A stretch of DNA of 64,000 bases from Streptomyces sp. NP160 (GTDB lineage: Bacteria > Actinomycetota > Actinomycetes > Actinomycetales > Quadrisphaeraceae): NCBI RefSeq assembly GCF_006335115.1, contig NZ_VDMJ01000006.1:1-64000 (forward strand). The letters are read 5' to 3'. Under the pieces are notes generated by a model that did no database searches, had not been told where the DNA came from, and saw only the letters and a list, made by a program, of their open reading frames with translations. A program made the translations under genes and the position numbers. Below are positions 27,081 through 36,110 of this stretch, piece after piece; within the stretch, counting starts at the first letter, position 1, and every line of letters begins with the position of its first letter.

Positions 27081-27620
27081 GTGAGCCAGCTCACCGTCAC
27101 CGTCCTCCAGCTGGGCCTCCTCGTGGTGCTGTGGCTGTTCGTGCTCGGCGTGGTCGCCGTCCTGCGCCGTGACCTCTACGGGGTGCGCGCCCCCCGCGAG
27201 GCGGCTCCCGCACCGGCGGCTGCGGCTCCCGCTCCCTCCGCACCGGCGCCCGCCCCGGCACCGGTCCCGCCGGCCGCCCCCCGCCCCGCTCCGGCCCCCG
27301 CGGCCCCGCGCGCCCGCCTGCTCGTGGTCGTCGAAGGACCGCGCTCCGGCACCCGGCTCGAGCTGGACGGCGCGCCCGTGGTGCTCGGGCGCGCCGACGA
27401 CTGCACCCTCGTCCTCGGCGACGACTACGCCTCCGGCCACCACGCCCGCCTGACCCCCTCGAGCAGCGCCCCGGGCGGCTGGGTCCTGGAGGACCTCGGC
27501 TCCACCAACGGGACCAGCCTGGGGGCCGGCCCCGCCGCCGCGCCCGTGCGCGGGGCGGTGCCGGTGGGCGCCGGCAGCGTGGTGCGCATCGGCCGCACCA
27601 CCCTGGAGCTGCGCGCATGA
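27081..27620 (+). CDS. fhaB: FhaB/FipA-like membrane FHA protein
   Basis: A 179-residue protein. It has one N-terminal membrane helix (residues ~8-28), an RRDLYG motif just inside, a Pro/Ala-rich linker (~40-75) and a C-terminal FHA domain with LGRADDCTLVL, SGHHARL and LGSTNGTSL. The mycobacterial counterpart (FhaB/FipA) binds PknA/PknB substrates and links to FtsZ and FtsQ in division. Start GTG at 27081, four bases after the fhaA stop; the end overlaps pstP by four bases. Confidence 0.92.
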   Translation: MSQLTVTVLQLGLLVVLWLFVLGVVAVLRRDLYGVRAPREAAPAPAAAAPAPSAPAPAPAPVPPAAPRPAPAPAAPRARLLVVVEGPRSGTRLELDGAPVVLGRADDCTLVLGDDYASGHHARLTPSSSAPGGWVLEDLGSTNGTSLGAGPAAAPVRGAVPVGAGSVVRIGRTTLELRA

Positions 27621-29050
27621 CCCTGGCACTGCGGGCGGCCGCCCGCTCCGACGTCGGCCTGGTGCGCGCCAGCAACCAGGACTCCGGCTTCGCGGGTGCG
27701 CGCTTCGTCGTCGTCGCCGACGGCATGGGCGGTCACGCCGGGGGCGACGTCGCCTCCGCCACCGCCGTGGCCGAGCTCATGGGCCTCGACGACGAGGCCC
27801 ACGGCGCCGAGGCCCCCCAGCGCCTCGCCGACGCCGTCGCGCGCGCGCAGGAGGCGCTGCTGCGCCGCGTGGCCGCCGAGCCCGCCCTGGCGGGCATGGG
27901 CACCACCGTCACCGCGCTCCTGCGCGCCGGGGAGCGCCTGGTGCTGGCGCACCTGGGCGACTCGCGCGCCTACCTGCTCCGCGACGGCGCGCTCACGCAG
28001 GTCACGCGAGACCACACGTTCGTGCAGCGCCTGGTGGACGAGGGCCGCATCACCGCCGAGGAGGCCGAGCACCACCCGCAGCGCAACGTCATCCTGCGGG
28101 TCCTCGGCGACGTGCAGTCCTCGCCCGAGCCCGACCTGTCCGTGCAGGAGGCGCACGTCGGCGACCGCTGGCTGCTGTGCTCCGACGGGCTCCCGCGGGT
28201 CGTCTCCGACGAGACCGTCGAGCGCACCCTCGCCGGGGTCCCGGACGTGGGCCGGTGCGCCGAGACCCTCGTGGAGCTGGCGCTGCGCGCCGGCGCGCCC
28301 GACAACGTCACCTGCGTCGTGGCCGACGTCGTCGAGGTCGAGCAGGGCGGGCCCCCGGCGACCGTCCGGCAGGTCGTGGGCGCGGCAGGCGAGCGGCCGG
28401 ACCCCGCCGAGCGCGCCGTCAGGATCCCCACCAGCCCCGCCATGCGCGCGGCCGTGCTGGGCCGCGGCGGCGTCGCCGCGGCTCCCCTCACGGCGTCGGC
28501 ACCGGCGGCAGCGGGCGGCCGGTCCTCCGCCCCGGGCGGCGTCCGGGAGGAGTCGGAGACGGGACCACCGGGCCCCGCGCCCGGGGACCGCACCGACGAG
28601 CCTCCTCCCAGACCCTCCCGGGTGCGCTGGGGGCAGCGGGTCCTCGTGGTCCTCGTCGTGGCCCTCGTGCTCGGGGGTGGCGCCCTGGCCGGGTCGGCGT
28701 GGCTGGGGCGCCAGTACTTCGTCGCCGACGACGGCGGCGCCGTGGCCATCTACCGCGGCCTGTCCCAGGACGTCGGCCCCGTGCACCTGTCGCGGCTGGT
28801 GGACGTCACCGACGTGCGCATCGCCGACCTGCCGGCCGCCTTCCGCGACCAGGTCGCCTCGGGCATGCCCGCCGACAGCCTCCCGGACGCCGAGCAGATC
28901 GTGACGCGCCTGCGCGAGGTGTCGCGCGCCGAGGACGCCGCTGCCCCCTCGGCGGCCCCGAGCGCCTCCCCGACCGACGTCCCGGCGGCCTCCCCGACCG
29001 GCACCTCGGTGGCACCTCCCACCGCTCCCACCACGGCGGCCGCCCCGTGA
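27617..29050 (+). CDS. pstP: PstP, PP2C-family Ser/Thr protein phosphatase
   Basis: A 477-residue membrane phosphatase and the reversing partner of PknA/PknB. The catalytic domain spans ~1-235, with SNQDSG, ADGMGGHAGG (metal-binding Asp ~36), LGDSRAYLLR, CSDGLPRVV and GAPDNVTCVV supplying the metal ligands. A Gly/Ala/Pro-rich juxtamembrane linker follows, then one membrane helix at ~341-365 and an extracellular tail of ~110 residues. Start ATG at 27617; the stop overlaps rodA by four bases. Confidence 0.95.
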   Translation: MTLALRAAARSDVGLVRASNQDSGFAGARFVVVADGMGGHAGGDVASATAVAELMGLDDEAHGAEAPQRLADAVARAQEALLRRVAAEPALAGMGTTVTALLRAGERLVLAHLGDSRAYLLRDGALTQVTRDHTFVQRLVDEGRITAEEAEHHPQRNVILRVLGDVQSSPEPDLSVQEAHVGDRWLLCSDGLPRVVSDETVERTLAGVPDVGRCAETLVELALRAGAPDNVTCVVADVVEVEQGGPPATVRQVVGAAGERPDPAERAVRIPTSPAMRAAVLGRGGVAAAPLTASAPAAAGGRSSAPGGVREESETGPPGPAPGDRTDEPPPRPSRVRWGQRVLVVLVVALVLGGGALAGSAWLGRQYFVADDGGAVAIYRGLSQDVGPVHLSRLVDVTDVRIADLPAAFRDQVASGMPADSLPDAEQIVTRLREVSRAEDAAAPSAAPSASPTDVPAASPTGTSVAPPTAPTTAAAP

Positions 29051-30420
29051 GGGCGCGCTGGGTCGAGCTCGGGCTGACCGCGGTCGCGGTCGGCCTGGCG
29101 ATGGCCGCCTACGGGCTGGTCGGCGTCGCCACCGAGGGCGCCTGGCCGGCGGACCTCCTCAGCTACGGCGGTGGCCTGGGCGCGCTCGCCCTGGTCCTCC
29201 ACCTGGCCGTGCGCTGGCGCGCCCGCTACGCCGACCCGCTGCTCCTGCCGGTCGCCATGCTCCTCAACGGGCTGGGCCTGGCCCTGATCCACCGCCTGGA
29301 CGTGGCCGACGAGACGGCCTTCGCCGAGCGCCAGCTCGCGTGGTCGGCGGTGGGGCTGGTGCTGGCCACCGCCGTCGTCGTCCTGCTGCGCGACCACCGC
29401 TGGCTGCGGCGCTACACCTTCACGGCCATGGTCGCCGGCCTCGTGCTGCTGCTCCTGCCGCTGGTCCCGGGGCTGGGCGTGAACATCAACGGCGCGCAGA
29501 TCTGGGTGCGGGTCGGCCCGATCGGCTTCCAGCCCGGTGAGCTCGCCAAGATCGTGCTGACGGTCTTCTTCGCCGGGTACCTCGTCACCGCCCGCGACAC
29601 CCTGTCGCTGGTGGGCCCGAAGGTCCTCGGCCTGCAGCTGCCCCGACCCCGCGACCTGGGCCCCCTGCTCGTGGCGTGGCTCGCGAGCCTGGGGGTGCTC
29701 GTGCTCGAGCGCGACCTCGGGACCTCGCTGCTGTTCTTCGGGCTCTTCGTGGCGATGCTCTACGTGGCCACGCAGCGCGTGAGCTGGATCACCATCGGCC
29801 TGACGCTGTTCGTGGGCGGCGCGGTGCTCGCCTGGAGCCTCTTCAGCCACGTGCAGGCCCGCGTCACCGCCTGGCTCGACCCGTTCGCCACCGACGTCTA
29901 CGACCGCGAGTACGGCGGCAGCTTCCAGCTGGTGCAGGGCCTGTTCGGCTTCGCCAACGGCGGCCTGCTGGGCACCGGCATCGGCGAGGGCCGCCCGCAG
30001 ACGGTGCCCTACGCCGAGAGCGACTTCATCCTGGCCACCCTGGGCGAGGAGCTCGGGCTCACGGGGCTGCTGGCCGTGCTGGTGCTCTACCTGGTGCTCG
30101 TGGAGCGGGGGCTGCGCACCGCCGTCGCCGCGCGCGACGGCTTCGGCAAGCTGCTGGCCGGCGGCCTCGCGTTCGCCATCGGCCTGCAGTGCTTCGTCGT
30201 GGCCGGCGGCGTGCTGCGGGTCATCCCCCTGACCGGCCTGACCATGCCGTTCCTGGCCTACGGCGGCTCGAGCCTGGTGGCCAACTGGATGATCGTCGGG
30301 CTGCTGCTGCGCATCTCCGACGCCGCTCGCCGCCCCGCGCCTGCCGTCCCCGAGCCCGAGGGCTCGCCCGTGGTGCCCGACGAGGCCGGCGCCGCCGCCA
30401 CCCAGGTGGTGCGCCTGTGA
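29047..30420 (+). CDS. rodA: RodA/FtsW-family peptidoglycan glycosyltransferase (SEDS)
   Basis: A 457-residue SEDS protein with about 12 membrane helices. It polymerises lipid II glycan chains together with a class B PBP. Visible family motifs: INGAQIWVRVGPIGFQPGELAKI (spanning 29485-29553), VLERDLGTSLLFFG, PYAESDFILATLGEELGL and a C-terminal GLTMPFLAYGGSSLVANW. Its place before pbpA in the kinase operon marks it as the RodA-type partner (elongation) rather than the division FtsW, which is normally in the dcw cluster. GTG start at 29047. Confidence 0.93.
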   Translation: MRARWVELGLTAVAVGLAMAAYGLVGVATEGAWPADLLSYGGGLGALALVLHLAVRWRARYADPLLLPVAMLLNGLGLALIHRLDVADETAFAERQLAWSAVGLVLATAVVVLLRDHRWLRRYTFTAMVAGLVLLLLPLVPGLGVNINGAQIWVRVGPIGFQPGELAKIVLTVFFAGYLVTARDTLSLVGPKVLGLQLPRPRDLGPLLVAWLASLGVLVLERDLGTSLLFFGLFVAMLYVATQRVSWITIGLTLFVGGAVLAWSLFSHVQARVTAWLDPFATDVYDREYGGSFQLVQGLFGFANGGLLGTGIGEGRPQTVPYAESDFILATLGEELGLTGLLAVLVLYLVLVERGLRTAVAARDGFGKLLAGGLAFAIGLQCFVVAGGVLRVIPLTGLTMPFLAYGGSSLVANWMIVGLLLRISDAARRPAPAVPEPEGSPVVPDEAGAAATQVVRL

Positions 30421-31904
30421 ACGCCCCTCTGCGCCGCCTCGCCGTGGTGGTCACCGCGATGTTCACCGCGCTCATGGTCGCCGCGACCTGGGTGCAGTTC
30501 GTCGACGCCGGCCAGCTGCGCGCCGACCCCCGCAACTCGCGGACCCTGTACGAGCAGCTCGGCCGCGAGCGGGGCCCGATCACCACGGCGGACGGCACCG
30601 TCATCGCCGAGTCGGTGCCGAAGGACGACAGGTACCGCTACCAGCGCACCTACCCCGAGGGCGAGCTGTACTCGGCGGTGACGGGCACGTACTCGGTGAC
30701 GTCCGGCGCCAGCGGGCTGGAGCGCGCCGAGGACGCCTACCTGTCGGGAGACTCCGACAAGTTCTTCTTCCGGCGCGTCTCCGACCTGCTGACCGGCACG
30801 CAGCCGGGTGGCGCGGTGGTGGAGACCACCATCCGCGACGCCGTCCAGCAGGCCGCCGCCGACGGGCTGGGGGACCAGCAGGGCGCCGTCGTGGCCCTCG
30901 ACCCGACGACCGGCGACGTGCTGGCGCTGTACTCCTCCCCGGGCTGGGACCCGAACGCCCTGGCCGACCACGACACCGCCGCCGCGGCGCAGGCGCGGGC
31001 CGCCCTCAGCGACGCCGACGGCGACCCGCTGGTCAGCAAGGCCACCGCCCAGAGCTACCCGCCGGGCTCCACCTTCAAGCTGGTCACGACCGCCGCAGCG
31101 CTGGAGAGCGGGCAGTACACGGCGGACAGCGTCCTTGAGGGTCCCGCGGAGCTCCAGCTGCCGCAGACCACGGCGACCCTGGCCAACGACGACGACAGGC
31201 CGTGCGGCACCGACGGGAGGACGTCCCTGGCCGACGCGCTGCGCGTCTCGTGCAACACGGCCTACGCCAGCCTCGGGCTGGCGCTCGGCCAGGACGCACT
31301 GCGCGAGCAGGCGGAGAAGTTCGGGTTCGACTCGTCCTTCGACATCCCGACCCGGGTCGCAGCGAGCCGCTTCCCGTCTCAGGACCTCAACCCGCCGCAG
31401 CTCGCGCAGTCGAGCATCGGCCAGTTCGACGTCCAGGCGACCCCGATGCAGATGGCCATGGTCGCCGCGGCGATCGCGAACGGTGGAGTGGTGATGCAGC
31501 CGAACCTGGTGCGCACGGTGCGGGGCCGCGACCTCGAGGTCCTCGAGGCGCCGCGCCCCACCGAGCGGGGGCGCGCCGTGTCCGAGCAGACCGCGAGCAG
31601 CCTGACCGCCATGATGGAGGGTGTGGTGCAGTCCGGGACCGGTCGCAGGGCGCAGATCCCCGGCGTCAGCGTGGCCGGGAAGACCGGGACCGCGCAGAAC
31701 GAGGCCGGCGCGGCGCCCCACGCGTGGTTCACCGCCTTCGCCCCGGCGAACGACCCGCAGGTGGCCGTGGCGGTGTTCGTGGAGTCCGGCGGCAGCGCCG
31801 CGCAGGAGGCCTCCGGCGGCAGCGTCGCTGCACCGATCGCCAAGAGCGTGATCGAGGCCGCGCTGACGGCGCAGGCCGCCCAGGGCTCGGGGAGCAACGG
31901 CTGA
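30417..31904 (+). CDS. pbpA: Penicillin-binding protein PbpA (class B transpeptidase)
   Basis: A 495-residue protein. It has an N-terminal membrane anchor (~8-30), a PBP dimerisation region, then a transpeptidase domain with the three active-site motifs: Ser218-x-x-Lys221 in PPGSTFKLV, SCN at 278-280 and KTG at 422-424. It cross-links peptidoglycan together with RodA from the neighbouring gene. In mycobacteria PbpA is under PknB control, which fits its place in this operon. GTG at 30417 overlaps the rodA stop; the stop overlaps the pknA ATG by one base. Confidence 0.95.
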   Translation: MNAPLRRLAVVVTAMFTALMVAATWVQFVDAGQLRADPRNSRTLYEQLGRERGPITTADGTVIAESVPKDDRYRYQRTYPEGELYSAVTGTYSVTSGASGLERAEDAYLSGDSDKFFFRRVSDLLTGTQPGGAVVETTIRDAVQQAAADGLGDQQGAVVALDPTTGDVLALYSSPGWDPNALADHDTAAAAQARAALSDADGDPLVSKATAQSYPPGSTFKLVTTAAALESGQYTADSVLEGPAELQLPQTTATLANDDDRPCGTDGRTSLADALRVSCNTAYASLGLALGQDALREQAEKFGFDSSFDIPTRVAASRFPSQDLNPPQLAQSSIGQFDVQATPMQMAMVAAAIANGGVVMQPNLVRTVRGRDLEVLEAPRPTERGRAVSEQTASSLTAMMEGVVQSGTGRRAQIPGVSVAGKTGTAQNEAGAAPHAWFTAFAPANDPQVAVAVFVESGGSAAQEASGGSVAAPIAKSVIEAALTAQAAQGSGSNG

Positions 31905-33478
31905 TGCGCGTCGACGCCGGCACCGTGCTGGGCAACAGGTACCAGCTCACCACTCCCATCGCCTCCGGCGGCATGGGGGAGGTCTGGGAGGCCCACGACG
32001 AGCTCCTGGGCCGCACCGTGGCCGTCAAGGTGCTCCGCAGCGAGCTCGCCACCGACGCTGGCTTCCTGGCCCGGTTCCGCACCGAGGCCCGCAACAGCGC
32101 GCGCCTGGCCCACCCGGCCATCGCCGCCACCTACGACTACGGCGAGTCCGACGGCAGCGCCTGGCTGGTCATGGAGCTGGTGCCGGGGGAGCCGCTGAGC
32201 GACCTCCTGGCCACGCAGCACTCCGTGGAGCCGCGCCGCGCCATGCGCATCATCGCCTCGGCGGCCTCCGGACTGGCCGCGGCGCACGAGGCCGGCATCG
32301 TCCACCGAGACGTCAAGCCCGGCAACCTCCTCGTGACGCCCACCGGCGGGGTCAAGGTCACCGACTTCGGCATCGCGCGGGCCGCCGCCGAGGCGCCCCT
32401 GACGGCCACGGGCCAGGTCATGGGTACCGCGGCGTACCTGTCCCCCGAGCAGGCCACCGGCCGCCGCGACCTCACTCCCGCGGTCGACGTGTACGCCCTC
32501 GGCGTGGTCGCCCACGAGATGCTCGCCGGACAGCGTCCCTTCACGGGTGAGTCGCAGGTGGCCATCGCGCTGGCGCAGGTCAACGACCCGCCGCCCCCGC
32601 TGCCCTCCTCCGTGCCCGCCGGCGCGCGGGCCCTGGTGGACGCCTGCCTGGCCAAGGACCCCCACGCCCGCCCCCGGGACGCCGCCGTGGTGGCCCAGGT
32701 GGCCTCCCTGGTCGCCGACGGGGACGACGCGCGCGCCCAGCGCGTGCTGTTCGCCGGGCTGGGCTCCTCCGCCGCGGCAGCGGCGGGCGCAGCCGGTGCC
32801 TCCACGGTCGCGCTGCCGCCCACGGCCGACGCCACCCGCGCCATGCCTCCCTCGCAGGGCGACGAGACCGTCCCGTGGCCCGAACCGGCCGCGCCCGCCA
32901 CCCGGCGGTCCGCGCAGGCCGCCGCGGCGGCCTACGCCGCGGGCGGTGCGGCGGGCGCCGGGGCGGCCGCTGCCGGCGCCTACCCCCGCACCGGCATGAC
33001 CACCGGCCCGCAGGCCGCGCCGGAGCCGACGGGCCAGCGCTCCGGGCGGGGCCGCATGACGGTGCCGCTGCTCGGGCTGCTCGCCGTCCTCGTCGTCGTC
33101 CTGGCGGCGCTGGTGTACATCAACAGCGCCAGCTCCGGCGCCGAGACGCCGCAGAACCCGTCGCTGAGCACGCCGACCTCGACCACGGAGGAGTCTCCCG
33201 CCCCGCAGCGGAGCAGCCAGACGCAGGCCGAGACGGAGTCCGCCACCACCCCCGCGCCGTCGGAGTCGACGGACACCGAGACCAGCCCGGCGCCGACGGA
33301 CGCGGAGACCAGCGCCGAGCCCACCGACCCCGTGACCCCCAGCGCCTCCGAACCGGCGCCGTCGTCGTCGGCCCCCACGCCCAGCACGGGTGCCTCGGCG
33401 GCTACGCCGGGTGCCAGCGGCACCGCCGGAGCGGGTGCTCCCGCCGGTGGTGCCGTGCAGGGGGTGGACGGCGCGTGA
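31904..33478 (+). CDS. pknA: PknA-like membrane Ser/Thr protein kinase
   Basis: A 524-residue kinase. The glycine loop IASGGMGEVWEA, Lys42 in VAVKVL, catalytic HRDVKPGN (Asp136) and DFG at 154-156 mark an active Hanks-type domain (~1-280). The activation segment has threonines (PLTATGQVMGT). An Ala-rich juxtamembrane segment precedes one membrane helix at ~383-405. A Ser/Thr/Pro/Glu-rich extracellular tail of ~110 residues without PASTA repeats ends the protein, as in PknA. ATG at 31904; the stop overlaps pknB by four bases. Confidence 0.93.
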   Translation: MRVDAGTVLGNRYQLTTPIASGGMGEVWEAHDELLGRTVAVKVLRSELATDAGFLARFRTEARNSARLAHPAIAATYDYGESDGSAWLVMELVPGEPLSDLLATQHSVEPRRAMRIIASAASGLAAAHEAGIVHRDVKPGNLLVTPTGGVKVTDFGIARAAAEAPLTATGQVMGTAAYLSPEQATGRRDLTPAVDVYALGVVAHEMLAGQRPFTGESQVAIALAQVNDPPPPLPSSVPAGARALVDACLAKDPHARPRDAAVVAQVASLVADGDDARAQRVLFAGLGSSAAAAAGAAGASTVALPPTADATRAMPPSQGDETVPWPEPAAPATRRSAQAAAAAYAAGGAAGAGAAAAGAYPRTGMTTGPQAAPEPTGQRSGRGRMTVPLLGLLAVLVVVLAALVYINSASSGAETPQNPSLSTPTSTTEESPAPQRSSQTQAETESATTPAPSESTDTETSPAPTDAETSAEPTDPVTPSASEPAPSSSAPTPSTGASAATPGASGTAGAGAPAGGAVQGVDGA

Positions 33479-35418
33479 CCGGAGCCGCCCGCGTGCTCGG
33501 TGACCGCTACGAGGTCTCCGAGCTGCTGGGGCGCGGCGGCATGGCCGAGGTGCACGCCGGGCGCGACCAGCGGCTCGGCCGCCGGGTCGCCATCAAGCTG
33601 CTGCGCTCCGACATGGCGCGCGACCCGGTGTTCCAGGCCCGCTTCCGCCGCGAGGCGCAGTCCACGGCGGGCCTGAACCACCCGGCGATCGTCTCGGTGT
33701 ACGACACCGGCGAGGACGTCTCCACGGAGTCCGGCGGCGCGCAGGTCCGCACGCCGTACATCGTCATGGAGTACGTCGAGGGCCGCACCGTGCGCGACCT
33801 CCTCGACGACGCAGGCGGCGCCGGCCTGGGCACCCAGCGCGCCGTGGAGATCACCGCCGGGGTCCTCACCGCCCTGCAGGCCGCCCACGACGCCGGCATC
33901 GTCCACCGCGACGTCAAGCCCGCCAACGTCATGGTCACGCCCTCCGGCGCCATCAAGGTCATGGACTTCGGCATCGCCCGCGCCGTCGCCGACTCCTCGG
34001 CCACCATGACCCAGACCTCCGCCGTCATCGGCACCGCCCAGTACCTCTCCCCCGAGCAGGCCCGCGGGGAGGTGGTCGACGCCCGCACCGACCTGTACTC
34101 CACGGGCTGCCTGCTCTACGAGCTGCTCACCGGCCGCCCGCCCTTCATCGGCGACTCCCCCGTCGCGGTGGCCTACCAGCACGTCGGCGAGCTGCCCGCA
34201 CCGCCGAGCCAGTACAACCGCGCCGTCGACGACGAGCTCGACCAGGTGGTGCTCAAGGCGCTGTCCAAGCAGCGCGACGACAGGTACGCCGACGCCGACG
34301 AGTTCCGCGAGGACCTGCTCGCCGCCGAGGCCGGGCACCCGGTCATGGCGCCGACGGTGGCCGTCGCCCACGCCGCGGCCACCCAGCACCTGCCGACCAC
34401 CACCGAGGCCACCCGCGCCGTGGCAGCGGGCGGGTTCGTCAGCCGCCGCGCCCGAACGCTCGCGACCGGCCAGGTGGACGCGGTGGACGCCCCCGTCACG
34501 GGGCAGTTCGCCGCCCAGCCGGAGCCGCGCCGGGGCAGCCGGGTCTTCATGACCCTGCTCGTGCTGCTGCTGCTCGTGGTGCTGGGGCTCGTCGGGTGGC
34601 TGACCTGGCGCGCCTACCAGGAGTCGAGCATGGTCACCGTGCCGGTGGTCGTGGGCGAGACCCAGCAGTCCGCCGAGGCGCGGCTGCGGGCGGAGGGTCT
34701 CAGCGTCAGCGGCACCACCGAGCGCGCGGACCCCGCCGCCGCCGGCACCGTCATCGACTCCGACCCGGAGGCCGGCCAGCAGGTGGAGGCGAAGTCCGCC
34801 GTGGCGCTGGTGCTCTCCAGCGGACCGGCCGCCGTCCAGGTCCCCGACGTCGTCGGTCAGACCCAGGAGCAGGCTGCGGCGAGGCTGGACCAGCAGGGGC
34901 TCGTGCTGGGCACGGTGTCGCCGCAGGACGCCCCGCAGCTGCGCGCCGGGACGGTCATCTCGACGAACCCCCCCGCGGGCACGTCCCTCGAGCCCGGCGC
35001 GACGGTGGAGCTCGTCGTGGCCAGCGGCAAGGTCGAGGTCACGAGCGTCGTCGGCAAGAGCCAGGAGGACGCCGTGGCGGCCCTCACGGAGCTCGGGCTC
35101 GTGCCCTCCCTCACCGAGCAGCCGAGCGACCAGCCTCCGGGGAGCGTCGTCTCGCAGACGCCGGAGAGCGGCAGCGTCGCCGTCGGCAGCGTCGTCCAGC
35201 TCGTCGTCTCGGGGGGCCCCACGGCCACCGCCTCACCCACGGAGACGGCCACCGACGCACCGACCGGCCAGCCGACCGACGGCGCCGAGGGCGAGCAGAG
35301 CCCCAGCCAGAGCCCGTCGGCGAGCCAGACGCCCAGCACGACGCCCACGCAGGGCACGTCACTGGCCCCCGAGGAGCCTGCGGAGGGCGAGCCGTCGCGG
35401 AGCCCGCGAGACGACTGA
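33475..35418 (+). CDS. pknB: PknB: Ser/Thr protein kinase with three PASTA domains
   Basis: A 647-residue sensor kinase. The kinase domain (~1-285) has GRGGMAEVHAG, Lys41 (VAIKLL), HRDVKPAN (Asp146), DFG (164-166) and activation-loop threonines (ATMTQTSAVIGT). One membrane helix lies at ~357-380. Outside are three PASTA repeats (~385-585), starting at MVTVPVVVGETQQ, VQVPDVVGQTQEQ and VEVTSVVGKSQED, which bind muropeptides or lipid II in homologues. A Ser/Thr/Glu-rich tail follows. Three repeats is one fewer than in Mycobacterium. It closes the operon; a convergent amidotransferase gene begins 26 bases later. Confidence 0.95.
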   Translation: MTGAARVLGDRYEVSELLGRGGMAEVHAGRDQRLGRRVAIKLLRSDMARDPVFQARFRREAQSTAGLNHPAIVSVYDTGEDVSTESGGAQVRTPYIVMEYVEGRTVRDLLDDAGGAGLGTQRAVEITAGVLTALQAAHDAGIVHRDVKPANVMVTPSGAIKVMDFGIARAVADSSATMTQTSAVIGTAQYLSPEQARGEVVDARTDLYSTGCLLYELLTGRPPFIGDSPVAVAYQHVGELPAPPSQYNRAVDDELDQVVLKALSKQRDDRYADADEFREDLLAAEAGHPVMAPTVAVAHAAATQHLPTTTEATRAVAAGGFVSRRARTLATGQVDAVDAPVTGQFAAQPEPRRGSRVFMTLLVLLLLVVLGLVGWLTWRAYQESSMVTVPVVVGETQQSAEARLRAEGLSVSGTTERADPAAAGTVIDSDPEAGQQVEAKSAVALVLSSGPAAVQVPDVVGQTQEQAAARLDQQGLVLGTVSPQDAPQLRAGTVISTNPPAGTSLEPGATVELVVASGKVEVTSVVGKSQEDAVAALTELGLVPSLTEQPSDQPPGSVVSQTPESGSVAVGSVVQLVVSGGPTATASPTETATDAPTGQPTDGAEGEQSPSQSPSASQTPSTTPTQGTSLAPEEPAEGEPSRSPRDD

Positions 35419-35444
35419 GCCGGACGGATCCGCCCGGGCCCTGC

Positions 35445-36110
35445 TCAGGCGGAGCGGGGCTGCTGCTCGCCGCGCACCAGGGGCGCCATGCCCGCGGAGC
35501 GGTCCACGGCGGCGTCGTCGCCGCACACCTCGAGCCAGTTGGCGAGGAGGCGGTGGCCGCCCTGCGTGAGCACCGACTCCGGGTGGAACTGCACGCCGTA
35601 CAGCGGGAGGTCGCGGTGCTGCAGGGCCATCACCACGCCCCCGGTGGTGCGCCCGGTGACCACCAGCTCGTCCGGGACGGTCTCGGAGACCACGGCCAGG
35701 GAGTGGTACCGCGTGGCGGTGAAGGGCTCCGGGAGCCCGTGGAGCACGCCCTGGCCGTCGTGGACGACCTCGCTGGTCTTGCCGTGCAGCAGCTCCTCAG
35801 CGTGCGTGACGGTGGCCCCGTAGACCTCGCCGAGGGCCTGGTGACCCAGGCAGACGCCCAGCATCGGGGTGGCGGACTCCGCGCAGCGCCGCACGAGGTC
35901 GGGGCTGGCCCCGGCCTCCTTCGGGGCGCCCGGCCCCGGGGACAGCAGCACGCCGTCCACGCCGTCGAGCACGTCGTCGCGCTCCAGCGCGGCGTCGTCG
36001 TTGCGCAGCACCCGGCAGTCGGCGCCGAGCTGCTCGAGGTAGCCCACGATGGTCCAGACGAAGCTGTCGTAGTTGTCGACGACGAGCACGCGGCGGCCGG
36101 TGGAGCTCAT
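35445..36110 (-). CDS. pabA: Class I glutamine amidotransferase (aminodeoxychorismate/anthranilate synthase component II)
   Basis: A 221-residue glutaminase subunit that hands ammonia to a chorismate-using partner for folate or tryptophan synthesis. It has the oxyanion motif SPGPGAPKEAG, nucleophile Cys87 in GVCLGHQALG, RYHSLAV, and the catalytic His176-x-Glu178 pair in FHPES. The partner subunit is not in the window, so PabA versus TrpG is undecided; the location beside pknB in many actinobacteria carries the PabA label. Its ATG at 36110 overlaps the DUF881 stop by four bases. Confidence 0.9.
   Translation of the reverse strand: MSSTGRRVLVVDNYDSFVWTIVGYLEQLGADCRVLRNDDAALERDDVLDGVDGVLLSPGPGAPKEAGASPDLVRRCAESATPMLGVCLGHQALGEVYGATVTHAEELLHGKTSEVVHDGQGVLHGLPEPFTATRYHSLAVVSETVPDELVVTGRTTGGVVMALQHRDLPLYGVQFHPESVLTQGGHRLLANWLEVCGDDAAVDRSAGMAPLVRGEQQPRSA

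Noticed and set aside
35419..35444. A terminator between convergent pknB and pabA
   Set aside because: The 26-base gap has only a weak five-base inverted repeat that reaches into pabA; not strong enough to call.
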